64,000 nt of DNA from Pseudomonas sp. NKUCC02_KPG (GTDB taxonomy: Bacteria > Pseudomonadota > Gammaproteobacteria > Pseudomonadales > Pseudomonadaceae), in the NCBI RefSeq assembly GCF_019345465.1, contig NZ_JAHKRC010000021.1, positions 27,169 through 91,168 of the forward strand, read 5' to 3'. Positions 1 to 7,947 of the stretch are shown in pieces. Below the pieces are notes generated by a model. The model ran no database searches. It saw only the letters and a program-made list of their open reading frames with translations, and was not told the DNA's origin. A program made the position numbers and the translations under genes. The first letter of the stretch is position 1. The number at the start of each line of letters is the position of its first letter.

Positions 1-697
1 CGTCGAACACCACGTCATAGAAATCGCCTTCGGTGAGGTCGGCGAGCGCCTCTTTGTCACCCTCGCCAATTTTCACTGCGGCGTGAACATTGAGGTGCTT
101 GCGGCAAAAATCCAGGCGGTCGTCACGGGTATCGAGCACGGTGACGATGGCCCCGCGCAGCCCTGCAAAGATCGCCGCCGCCATGCCGATCGGTCCGGTT
201 CCGACGATCAGCGTGCGCTGCCCGGCCTGGATGTTCGAGCGGCGCACCGCATGGGCGCCGATGGACAGGAACTCGATCATTGCCGCCTGGTCCAGCGACA
301 CGCCCTCGGCCTTGTGAATGAATTGATGGGCCACGCTCAGGTATTGGGTAAAGGCGCCGTCGCAATGCACGCCGAGCACCTGAATCCGGGTGCAGCAGTT
401 GGTCTTGCCCTGACGGCAGGCGATGCACGTGCCACACGAGATATAGGGCATCACGTAGACCACGTCCCCAGCGACCAGACCGCTGCCCTCTTCACTGGTT
501 TCGACGATGCCGGAAAACTCGTGGCCCATGACCCGAGGGTACTCAAGGAACGGCTGGTTGCCGGTGTAAATGTGCAGGTCAGTGCCACATACGCCCACGC
601 GTTTGACCCTGATCAGGGTTTCGCCGGGCTTGCGCTCGGGAATCGGACTTTCGATGGCGGTAAGCGAGCGCGGCTCGTTACAGATCACAGTCAGCAT
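1..697 (-). CDS. Zinc-dependent alcohol dehydrogenase, MDR family (3' end cut by window edge)
   Basis: NAD(P)-dependent oxidoreductase of the medium-chain dehydrogenase family, probably oxidising a sugar acid or polyol. 232 codons are visible; the C-terminus lies beyond base 1. Seen: the catalytic-zinc region with VGVCGTDLHI and the GHEFSG motif, then the structural-zinc cysteine cluster (CGTCIACRQGKTNCC), then the start of a Rossmann fold (VGTGPIGMAAA). The ATG at 697 follows a good GGAG site about eight bases upstream. The N-terminal part resembles L-galactonate/threonine dehydrogenase-like members such as LgoD, but the substrate cannot be settled from a partial protein. A tandem GntR-type operator lies upstream (881-923). 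Confidence 0.85.
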   Translation of the reverse strand, partial: MLTVICNEPRSLTAIESPIPERKPGETLIRVKRVGVCGTDLHIYTGNQPFLEYPRVMGHEFSGIVETSEEGSGLVAGDVVYVMPYISCGTCIACRQGKTNCCTRIQVLGVHCDGAFTQYLSVAHQFIHKAEGVSLDQAAMIEFLSIGAHAVRRSNIQAGQRTLIVGTGPIGMAAAIFAGLRGAIVTVLDTRDDRLDFCRKHLNVHAAVKIGEGDKEALADLTEGDFYDVVFD

Positions 698-880
698 TTT
701 TTATTCTCCGTCGTTAGCCCGGGGGCTACGGGTACAGGCGAGGTGATAGAGGGGTGACAAACAGGGGGGGCTGCAGCAACGGAGGGGAAAAGACAGGGCA
801 TCTGGATCTCCTCTTATTGTGTGCAGGCTTGAGTGCCGCTTGGATGATCACGCCTCGAAAATTACACGCAGCCAAAAAAA

Positions 881-923
881 TTGGCAAGACCAGTTTTCAT
901 AATAATTGAATTGGCCTTACCAA
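881..923. promoter_or_regulatory. Two tandem GntR/FCD-type operators
   Basis: Two copies of TTGGC-N3-ACCA: TTGGCAAGACCAG at 881-893 and TTGGCCTTACCAA at 911-923. Their centres are 30 bp apart, about three helical turns. The form fits the TTGGTnnnACCAA-like operators of the FadR subfamily of GntR regulators. They lie between the dehydrogenase (minus) and the end of the ABC operon, so the dehydrogenase is the likely target. No regulator gene for them is visible; it may lie left of base 1. The regulator assignment is inference. Confidence 0.55.
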
Positions 924-947
924 ATTGATTTCCGTTGAATTCAGCCC

Positions 948-1742
948 CTACCCCTGATGCCCGACCTGAATCACCTCCAGCGCACCATCCACCAGAATCT
1001 GGATGGTCTGCTGCGAACAGCGCTCAACGCGAGCATTAACCCCATAAACCTCGGCGAAAAGTTGCGGGGTCAGCACCTGCTCCGGGGGGCCGAAACCGAT
1101 CAGCGCGCCCTCGCGCAATACCGCAATCCGGTCTGCGTAACGGGCCGCCAGGCTGATGTCGTGCATGACGATCACGGCAATCAGCCCGTGCTGTCGCACC
1201 ATCGCCCGCACGCATTCCATTACCCGCAGTTGATAGCTCAGGTCCAGCGCACTGGTGGGCTCATCCAGCAGCATCACACGGGGCCTGCGGGCAATCAGTT
1301 GTGCCAGGCTGACCAGTTGCCGCTGACCACCGGACAATGCGTTGAGCAGGTTATCGGCCAAGTGCTGGATGCCGATGCGCTGCAAGGCCTCATAGGCTTG
1401 CAACAGGTAATCGCCGCCTGCCCCCACCCGCAACGCCGCCATGACGCTTTCGGTCACACTCAACCCCAGTCCGGGTGGCAAGTGCTGGGGCATGTAGGTG
1501 ATGAGACGGGCGCGCTGGGCCACGGACATCGGCGCCAGTGGCCGACCTTGCAGACTGACAGAACCGGTCATGGGCTCAAGCCCCGCCAGCCCACGCAACA
1601 AGGTTGATTTGCCGGCACCGTTGGGCCCGATCAGGGCGGTCAGCGTGCCGGGATGCAGCTCTGGCAACGAGACATCGCCAATCACCACCCGGCGCCCGTA
1701 CTTCACGTGCCCGTGACGGATCAACAACCCCTGCTCACTCAT
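948..1742 (-). CDS. Iron-siderophore ABC transporter ATP-binding protein (FecE/FepC family)
   Basis: 264-aa ATPase that should power import through the permease encoded just upstream. Walker A GPNGAGKST lies near residue 40, the signature LSGGQRQ near 140, Walker B VMLLDEPTSALD near 160, and a switch histidine follows in VIVMHD. Length and sequence fit the FecE/FepC/BtuD group serving FecCD permeases. The ATG at 1742 overlaps the permease stop by four bases (ATGA), so translation is probably coupled. Last gene of the receptor-hydroxylase-FecBCD operon. Ferric siderophore is the likely cargo from operon context; heme or cobalamin cannot be excluded from this protein alone. Confidence 0.9.
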   Translation of the reverse strand: MSEQGLLIRHGHVKYGRRVVIGDVSLPELHPGTLTALIGPNGAGKSTLLRGLAGLEPMTGSVSLQGRPLAPMSVAQRARLITYMPQHLPPGLGLSVTESVMAALRVGAGGDYLLQAYEALQRIGIQHLADNLLNALSGGQRQLVSLAQLIARRPRVMLLDEPTSALDLSYQLRVMECVRAMVRQHGLIAVIVMHDISLAARYADRIAVLREGALIGFGPPEQVLTPQLFAEVYGVNARVERCSQQTIQILVDGALEVIQVGHQG

Positions 1743-2800
1743 AACTGCCTGCCCCGCTTGTAGACCAGCGCCACAAAAATCGGCACCCCCACCAGCGCGG
1801 TGACGATGCCCACCGGCACGATGACGCCCGGCATGATTATTTTGCTGACCACCGAGGACAGCGACAGCAACAACGCGCCCACCAGCGCACTGGCCGGGAA
1901 CAGAAAGCGCTGGTCCTCACCGATCAGGATCCGCGCAATATGCGGCCCCACCAGGCCGATAAAACCAATGGTGCCGACAAACGCCACCGCCGTGGCGGCC
2001 AACAGGCTGATGCGCAGCAATGAGAAAAACCGCAGCCGCCGCACATCCACGCCAAAGCTCTGCGCCCGCTCCTCGCCCATGCGCAGCAACGTCATGCGTG
2101 AAGCCGCGTGCAGGGAAAACGGCGCAGTCAGCGCCACCACCAGGGCCAGAATCCCCAGCTTGTCCCAATTGGCCCGGGCCACGCTGCCCAGGCTCCAAAA
2201 CACCAGTTGCTGCAGGACGTCTTCAGTGGCCAGCAACTGCAACAGGGCAACCAGTGCGTTGCAACTGAACACCAGCGCAATACCGAACAGCACCAGGGTC
2301 TCGACCCCTGCCCCGCGCAGCCGCGACATGCCGTGCAGCAGGAACATCGAGCCGCAGGCAAACACAAAAGCCGACAGGGCCACCAGGGAGTCGCGACTCA
2401 ACAAGGCGCTGCTCACCGGAAACACGATCACCAGCGAAGCCCCCAGCGCAGCGGCCGACGACACGCCCAGGGTGAACGGACTGGCCAGCGGGTTATTGAG
2501 GATCGCCTGCATTTCCGCACCGGCCAGGGCCAGGGCTGCGCCGACCATAACGGCCATCAGCGCATAGGGCAGACGCACATTCCAGATGATCACGCGGTCA
2601 GTCACGTCCAGGGTTTGCGGGTGCAGCAGCCCCTGGATCAAGTCCCCCAGCCCCATGCCTGACGAGCCGGTGGACAGGTCCAGCAGCACGGCGCCCACCA
2701 GCGCGCAGCCCATCACCAGCAACAGGCAACACCGTCGCGCCAGCAGACGCCGATAACCCTGGCTGGCAGCAATCACTGCCGGGTTGGCGATTGAGGTCAT
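1739..2800 (-). CDS. FecCD-family ABC transporter permease
   Basis: 353-aa polytopic inner-membrane protein with about ten hydrophobic segments, beginning after a short cytoplasmic N-terminus (first segment about residues 24-43). It carries the family's VRLPYALMAVMVGAALALAGAEMQAILNNPLASPFTLGVSSAAALGA block and the GTIGFIGLVGPHIARILIG loop that contacts the ATPase. Such permeases form homodimers that pass ferric siderophore, heme or cobalamin from the periplasmic binding protein. It overlaps both neighbours by four bases, the typical arrangement of a tightly coupled FecBCD-type importer. Only one permease gene is present, consistent with a homodimer. Confidence 0.92.
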   Translation of the reverse strand: MTSIANPAVIAASQGYRRLLARRCCLLLVMGCALVGAVLLDLSTGSSGMGLGDLIQGLLHPQTLDVTDRVIIWNVRLPYALMAVMVGAALALAGAEMQAILNNPLASPFTLGVSSAAALGASLVIVFPVSSALLSRDSLVALSAFVFACGSMFLLHGMSRLRGAGVETLVLFGIALVFSCNALVALLQLLATEDVLQQLVFWSLGSVARANWDKLGILALVVALTAPFSLHAASRMTLLRMGEERAQSFGVDVRRLRFFSLLRISLLAATAVAFVGTIGFIGLVGPHIARILIGEDQRFLFPASALVGALLLSLSSVVSKIIMPGVIVPVGIVTALVGVPIFVALVYKRGRQL

Positions 2801-3915
2801 TTCTGCTCACTGATCCAGTACTGGCCCGCCAGCGGCGTATCGAGGAACTGTCGGTTGATTTCAGCCAGCGTCAGCTGTGGATCAAGGTCGGCAAACCTTT
2901 CGGGGTGAATCCACCTGGCCATCGCCTCAATGGCGAGAATGTTGTACGGAGAATTGTAAAAGTCGTGCCACAGGCCATGGACATTACCCTCGCGCACCGC
3001 CCGCAGCTCGACAAACTCCGCACGCTTAAGCACGTGCTTGAGGGACGCCCGGGCCGTCTGTTCATCGATGCCCGCGCCCAGCATCACACCGGGCTTTTGA
3101 TTGCCCGAGAGGATGTACACATCGGGATCGGCCTTGAGCGCGTATTCAACACTGATGTCTCCCAGCGCCCCGGGCACCACGCCCTCGGCAATATTGCGCC
3201 CGCCCACCAGGCGGATCAGCTCGCCCATGCCGCCCTTGCCGGTGGTATGCCCAGGATTGGCCCAGACCCCGCCCAGCAGTTCCAGAAACACCTTTGGGCG
3301 CTGGCTGTCATCGATCGCGCCCAGGGTCTGGGTGATTCGTTCGATGTGCTGGCGGTAGAAATCAAGAAAGGCACTGGCCCGGGCTTCGCGCCCCAACGCC
3401 TGGCCCAGTGCTGTCATGCTGTCCTCGGTGCCTTGCATCGGGTTGACCCGGAAATCGACGAACAACACCGCAATCCCGGCTTTTTCCAGCACATCGGCCA
3501 CCGGGCTGTGATCGGTGGGGCCATGCCCGGAAATACTGAACACCGCCAGATCCGGCTTGAGCGCCAGGATCTGCTCGGCACTGACACTCTGCTCGGAGGC
3601 CTGGCCGATCAACGGGATGTCCTTGACCTCGGGGAACTTCGCCACGTAAGCCGCGTAGGTGTTGGGGTCAAGCTTGCGCAGGTCGTTCTGCCAGCCAACG
3701 ATACGTTTGAACGGCTGATCGCGGTCGAGCAGCGCGAAGGCCGAAATCAGCCGCCCTTCCCCCAGCACCACCCGCTGCACCTGGTCCGGCACCTTGACCA
3801 CCCGCCCCAAGGCATCAGTGACCTCTTTGGCACTGGCGCACGAAGTCCCCAACGCCACCAGCACCAGCATGGCCCCAAGGCGTACAAAGGCCTGACGCAA
3901 AAACACTCTCGACAC
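2797..3915 (-). CDS. Periplasmic iron-siderophore-binding protein (FecB/FepB-like)
   Basis: Class III (helical-backbone) substrate-binding protein delivering the ligand to the FecCD permease. The frame is open to a TTG at 3945, but I choose the GTG at 3915 because a GGGAG ribosome site sits seven bases before it; this gives 372 aa. A signal peptide follows (hydrophobic GAMLVLVALG, probable cleavage after SCASA, before KEVTDALGRVVKVP). The first mature motif, TDALGRVV(K)VPDQVQRVV, is typical of the family. The cysteine in GTSC is a poor lipobox, so a soluble periplasmic protein is more likely than a lipoprotein. The stop overlaps the permease start (ATGA). Confidence 0.85.
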   Translation of the reverse strand: MSRVFLRQAFVRLGAMLVLVALGTSCASAKEVTDALGRVVKVPDQVQRVVLGEGRLISAFALLDRDQPFKRIVGWQNDLRKLDPNTYAAYVAKFPEVKDIPLIGQASEQSVSAEQILALKPDLAVFSISGHGPTDHSPVADVLEKAGIAVLFVDFRVNPMQGTEDSMTALGQALGREARASAFLDFYRQHIERITQTLGAIDDSQRPKVFLELLGGVWANPGHTTGKGGMGELIRLVGGRNIAEGVVPGALGDISVEYALKADPDVYILSGNQKPGVMLGAGIDEQTARASLKHVLKRAEFVELRAVREGNVHGLWHDFYNSPYNILAIEAMARWIHPERFADLDPQLTLAEINRQFLDTPLAGQYWISEQK

Positions 3916-3941
3916 GGCAAATCTCCCGCTGAATAAAAGGC

Positions 3942-4622
3942 TCAAACGTCGCTCCAGCGCCGCAAGAGGTTGTGATACACGCCGCTCAGTTGCAGCAGTG
4001 ATTCGTCATCCGCCTGTTGGGCGGTCAAGCGTTGAATGGCCACGTCCATGTCCAGCAACAGGCTGCGCTGGCTGTCTTCGCGCACCAGGCTTTCGATCCA
4101 GAAAAAACTCGCAACACGCTCGCCCCGGGTCACCGGGTTGACCTTGTGCACGCTGCTGCCCGGGTACAGCACCAGATGCCCGGCGGGCAACTTGACGCTG
4201 CGCTCGCCAAAGGTGTCGCGGATCACCAGTTCGCCGCCGTCATAACTGTGGGGATCGGCCAGAAACAGGGTCGCGGACACGTCCGTGCGCACCCGTTCAC
4301 GAACGCCCTTGATGCCGCGAATGGCGTTGTCGATATGAAAACCGAACGACTCGCCTGCGCTGTAGCGGTTGAACAAGGGCGGGTAGATGCGCTTGGGCAA
4401 CGCGCCAGACATGAACAACGCGTTATCGGACAGCCGCTGCAGAATGCGCTGGCCCAGCAGCAGGCCGACCTCGTTGTCTTCGGCCAGTTGGCGGTTGAAC
4501 TTGCCCCGCGCCGAGCGCACTCCGGCGGTCTGCTTGCCATCGACCCACGGCTGATCGAGCAGCACGCGGCGCATCTCGGTCACTTCCTGCGGGCTGAACA
4601 GGTCAGCGATTTCGATCAGCAT
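3942..4622 (-). CDS. piuC: PKHD-type Fe(II)/2-oxoglutarate hydroxylase, PiuC/YbiX family
   Basis: 226-aa non-heme iron dioxygenase. The iron triad is visible as H-x-D in GFHIDNAIRG (about residues 97-99) and the distal His in PGSSVHKVNPVTRGER, whose Arg is suited to bind 2-oxoglutarate. The C-terminal GVYHNLLRRW is characteristic of PiuC proteins. Members are found beside catecholate siderophore receptors (fiu-ybiX in E. coli, piuA-piuC in P. aeruginosa), and the same pairing holds here: the receptor gene ends 24 bp upstream. Its substrate is not established; modification of a siderophore or peptide is an inference. A GGAGCGAG site precedes the ATG at 4622. Confidence 0.88.
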   Translation of the reverse strand: MLIEIADLFSPQEVTEMRRVLLDQPWVDGKQTAGVRSARGKFNRQLAEDNEVGLLLGQRILQRLSDNALFMSGALPKRIYPPLFNRYSAGESFGFHIDNAIRGIKGVRERVRTDVSATLFLADPHSYDGGELVIRDTFGERSVKLPAGHLVLYPGSSVHKVNPVTRGERVASFFWIESLVREDSQRSLLLDMDVAIQRLTAQQADDESLLQLSGVYHNLLRRWSDV

Positions 4623-4646
4623 CTCTCGCTCCGCAACAACCCGGAA

Positions 4647-7025
4647 TCAGAAGTCATAATCGATACTCGCCGTCAGCGTGCGTCCGGCTCCCGGCACGCC
4701 ATACAGCTGGAAGCCATCCAGCGAGGCGCCGACGCGGCTGAAGTAGAAGGTGTTGAACAGGTTGTCGACATTGAGGTTGACCGTGGTCTGGCGATTGAAC
4801 CTGTACTGCGCTGCCAGGTAGTGCACCCAGTAGCCGGGGGCCTTTTCCTTGTCCTGGGTGTAGATCGCAAGCACCCCTGAAGGACCGTCGGCATAGCTGC
4901 TGTTGTTATTCAGGCCACCCACGTATTTGTTGTCGGTGTAGCGACGACGACCCACGTAGTTGGCGCCATAACTCAAGCTCAGGTCATCAGTAAAGGCGTA
5001 GGTGGTCCACAGGTTGGCCGTCAGGTCGGGCACGTTCTTGGCCTCTGCGCCTTTGTTGACACCCTTGGTCTGTTCGCTTTTGAGGGCCGAGAAACCGCTG
5101 TAGGCCGTCCAGCGATCGGTCAAGGTGCCTTGCAGGCCCAGCTCCACGCCATCGACCCGCTTGGCAGGCAAGGCACGCACCGGCGATGCTTCACCCTCGG
5201 CGTATTCCCAGGAGTTGACCAGCTCGGTGCGGAACACCGCCGCGGTCACGCTCATGCCTTTGTCCAGCAGGTCCCACTTGGTGCCAAGCTCATAAGTCCT
5301 GGACTTGGCCGGGGTATAGCGACGGGTACTGGCAGCACCGTAGATCTGGTTGTTGGTCGAGGCTCCCAGCGCCGAAGGCTGGGTCGACTCACTGTAGGAC
5401 GCGTAAATCGTGCCGTTGGGTTGTGGTTTGAATACCACCCCGGCGCGACCGCTCCAGGCACCCGAGGTGTCCTTGACATCGTCCTGGCCACGCTGAGTCG
5501 TTTCGGCACTCCAGTGGTCATAGCGCAGGGACCCCATGACCTGCCACCACTGATTCAGGGTCAGGGTGTCACCAAAAAACAGCCCGGCGTTGTCGATGCT
5601 CGAACGCGGCTCGCCGACGCCCTTGGTGGTGTAGACCGCCGCAAAGTCATGCTGTGGGTCAGCCATGTCGAACGTCATGTTCGGCGCCGGCACCTTGGCG
5701 TTGCGCTCAAGGCCACCGTAGGTTTCATGGTAGACATCGAGCCCGGCCACGGCCTTGTGGCTGATGGCGCCGGTGTCGAATTCAAAGCTCAGGTCGGTCT
5801 GGTTATCGAGGATGGTGTAGCGTTTGGACAAGCCGAAATCACTGCCCCGCAGTATCCCGTTGGCGGTGCTGCCGGTGTTGGTGTAGTCGGTGTAGACATT
5901 GACCCCGTTGACCGTCGACACCGGCCCCACGCCGACATAACCCAGGGTTGCGCAACGGTTGGCGGTACAGGTTTTCGCGCCGTCGGCGCCTGCGGCGGTA
6001 AAACGCGCCGGTGACAGCACCGAAAAGCTGTCGGTGCGCTGCCAGCGCACCTGGTTGGTCAGCAACGTCCCGTTGTCGAAGTCGTGTTCCAGGCGCCCGG
6101 TCAACGAAGTGGTCTCGGTTTGCTGGGTGTACAGACTGGAGTCGCCGTACCAGTTGCTGCGTTTGACCCCGGGCATGCGCTTGCCATCTGTGCCGCGCAA
6201 GATCGGCAGGCCGCCGTCCGGGGTGTTGTCATCCTTCTGGTAGAAAAAATCGACAAAGCCCCGGGTCGGCGTCGACAGCCCCAGAGCCAGCGAGGTGGCA
6301 ATGCCCCAGCGGTCGTAGTCGACCTCATCGCGTTCAGCCACCTGGCTTTGGTGCTTCATCAGGTTGATGCGCACCGCGCTGGTGTCATTCAACTCATGGT
6401 TGATATCAGCGGTCAGGCGTCGATAGCCATCGGTCCCGACACCGGCAGACACCCGATTGGCATCCCCCATATGGGCTTCCTTGCTCACCAGATTGACGCT
6501 GCCGCCCACTGCCGAAATACCCGACTCGATGGCGCCGGTGCCCTTGAACACCTCGGCCTGTTGCAGGTTGAAGGTGTCGTTGCGGCTGGACATGCCCGCA
6601 TCGCGCACACCATCGACGGTCAGGCTCTGCTCGGAAGAAAACCCGCGGATGGAAAACAGATCACCCCAGCCGAGATTGCCCTCTCCGGACATGAAGGTGA
6701 TGCCCGGCACATTGCGCAAGATGTCCTGCAAGCTCTGGGCGTTCTGCTCCTTGAGCACCTGCTGGGGCACGATGGTGATGCTCTGCGGGGCATCCAGCAG
6801 CGGCGTCATGACCTTGCGCGATGACACTTCGTCGACCTTGAACGGCGAGTCATAAGAGCCCTCCACGTTCGATGCGGGCAGGGTCAGCACCTCTGTCGAG
6901 GACTGCGCCGCCTGGCTCGCCGGGCTCAATACGCCGAGGGCCAGCAGGCTGAAAACGGGGGCAAGCGTACTGTTCAATGCACAAGGGGTATTGCGAACTA
7001 CTGCCGCATCGGGTGACGATGGCAT
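4647..7025 (-). CDS. TonB-dependent catecholate-type siderophore receptor (PiuA/Fiu-like)
   Basis: 792-aa outer-membrane receptor when started at the ATG at 7025, which has AAGGAAGG four bases upstream; a further ATG at 7055 would add ten residues with no ribosome site. Signal peptide to about residue 40 (LLALGVLSPASQA), then a TonB-box/plug region: LDAPQSITIVPQQVLKEQ, the plug motif FSIRGFSSEQSLTVDGVRD and FKGTGAIESGISAVGGSVNLVSK. The C-terminus ends in ASIDYDF, a terminal beta-strand with final Phe. The adjacent PKHD hydroxylase and ABC importer indicate ferric-siderophore uptake. First gene of the operon, behind a Fur box. Confidence 0.9.
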   Translation of the reverse strand: MPSSPDAAVVRNTPCALNSTLAPVFSLLALGVLSPASQAAQSSTEVLTLPASNVEGSYDSPFKVDEVSSRKVMTPLLDAPQSITIVPQQVLKEQNAQSLQDILRNVPGITFMSGEGNLGWGDLFSIRGFSSEQSLTVDGVRDAGMSSRNDTFNLQQAEVFKGTGAIESGISAVGGSVNLVSKEAHMGDANRVSAGVGTDGYRRLTADINHELNDTSAVRINLMKHQSQVAERDEVDYDRWGIATSLALGLSTPTRGFVDFFYQKDDNTPDGGLPILRGTDGKRMPGVKRSNWYGDSSLYTQQTETTSLTGRLEHDFDNGTLLTNQVRWQRTDSFSVLSPARFTAAGADGAKTCTANRCATLGYVGVGPVSTVNGVNVYTDYTNTGSTANGILRGSDFGLSKRYTILDNQTDLSFEFDTGAISHKAVAGLDVYHETYGGLERNAKVPAPNMTFDMADPQHDFAAVYTTKGVGEPRSSIDNAGLFFGDTLTLNQWWQVMGSLRYDHWSAETTQRGQDDVKDTSGAWSGRAGVVFKPQPNGTIYASYSESTQPSALGASTNNQIYGAASTRRYTPAKSRTYELGTKWDLLDKGMSVTAAVFRTELVNSWEYAEGEASPVRALPAKRVDGVELGLQGTLTDRWTAYSGFSALKSEQTKGVNKGAEAKNVPDLTANLWTTYAFTDDLSLSYGANYVGRRRYTDNKYVGGLNNNSSYADGPSGVLAIYTQDKEKAPGYWVHYLAAQYRFNRQTTVNLNVDNLFNTFYFSRVGASLDGFQLYGVPGAGRTLTASIDYDF

Positions 7026-7040
7026 CGGGCCTTCCTTAAT

Positions 7041-7059
7041 TACAATGACTCGCATTTAG
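7041..7059 (-). promoter_or_regulatory. Candidate Fur box upstream of the siderophore receptor operon
   Basis: Read on the minus strand, AAATGCGAGTCATTGTA matches 11 of 19 positions of GATAATGATAATCATTATC, including the TCATT half and AATG of the other half. AATGCGAnTCATT is a form often seen in Pseudomonas Fur sites. It lies 16 bp before the receptor start codon, so binding would block initiation of the receptor-hydroxylase-FecBCD operon when iron is replete. Confidence 0.65.
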
Positions 7060-7236
7060 ATTCGCCATTCTAAAGAGCGTCATTGCAGCGGATCGCCTGA
7101 CTTTGTATTGCCAGTGCATGAAAACAGCACCCACAACATTCCATTACATTTAGCCCGGCTGCGCGCCGTGGAATCGGCTATTTGTGCGCCCCTCCCCGGC
7201 TCAATGTTCATCTGACTCAAGGCGTCTGTACTGCCC

Positions 7237-7947
7237 ATGTCCAAGCAAGATCATGTGTTAATCGTCGATGACGACCCCGACATCCGCCAGTTGCTGGCCG
7301 ACTATCTGCGCGACGCGGGTTATCAGGCGTCCACCGCCTGCGATGGCAAGGAAATGCGCCGCCGTCTGGAATTGAGCGTTATCGACCTGATCGTGCTCGA
7401 TCTGATGCTGCCCGGCGAAGACGGCCTGAGCCTGTGCCGCACGCTGCGCGGCAGCTCCAATATCCCGGTGATCATGCTGACCGCACGCGCCAGCCTGATA
7501 GACCGTATCGTGGGCCTGGAGATCGGCGCGGATGACTATCTGCCCAAGCCCTTCGACCCCCGGGAGTTGCTGGTACGCATCAAAGTGGTGTTGCGCCGGG
7601 CGCAGAGTTTTCCGCAGCGTGCCCGGGTCGATGAGGCCACTTATGTGCGCTTTGATGAGTGGCGGCTCGACACCCGCGCCCGGCAAGTGCTGTCCGCCGA
7701 CGGTCTGGTGATCAGCCTGGGAAACTCCGACTACCGCGTGCTGCGCTTGCTGTTGCAGCACCCCAACCGTCCGTTGAGCCGGGACTTTTTGCTCAACCAT
7801 GTGTTCGACAAGGACAGCACGCCCTTCGACCGATCCATTGATGTCTGCGTCAGCCGTTTGCGCCAGCAATTGGCGCCCGGCCTGATCAAAACCGTGCGCA
7901 ATGAGGGCTATATGCTCACCTCGGCCTGCGTGACGAGCGAGTCATGA
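7237..7947 (+). CDS. OmpR/PhoB-family response regulator
   Basis: 236-aa DNA-binding response regulator. Receiver domain about residues 1-120, with acidic pocket D11-D13, phospho-acceptor D55 in VLDLMLPGEDG, Thr in MLTARAS and Lys in LPKPFDP; winged-helix output domain about 135-232 (RLLLQHPNRPLSRDFLLN, DVCVSRLRQQL, KTVRNEGYML). It overlaps the kinase gene by four bases and is divergent from the siderophore receptor, an arrangement seen for PfeRS and PirRS regulators of siderophore receptors. Control of the receptor is inferred from position only. Confidence 0.9.
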   Translation: MSKQDHVLIVDDDPDIRQLLADYLRDAGYQASTACDGKEMRRRLELSVIDLIVLDLMLPGEDGLSLCRTLRGSSNIPVIMLTARASLIDRIVGLEIGADDYLPKPFDPRELLVRIKVVLRRAQSFPQRARVDEATYVRFDEWRLDTRARQVLSADGLVISLGNSDYRVLRLLLQHPNRPLSRDFLLNHVFDKDSTPFDRSIDVCVSRLRQQLAPGLIKTVRNEGYMLTSACVTSES

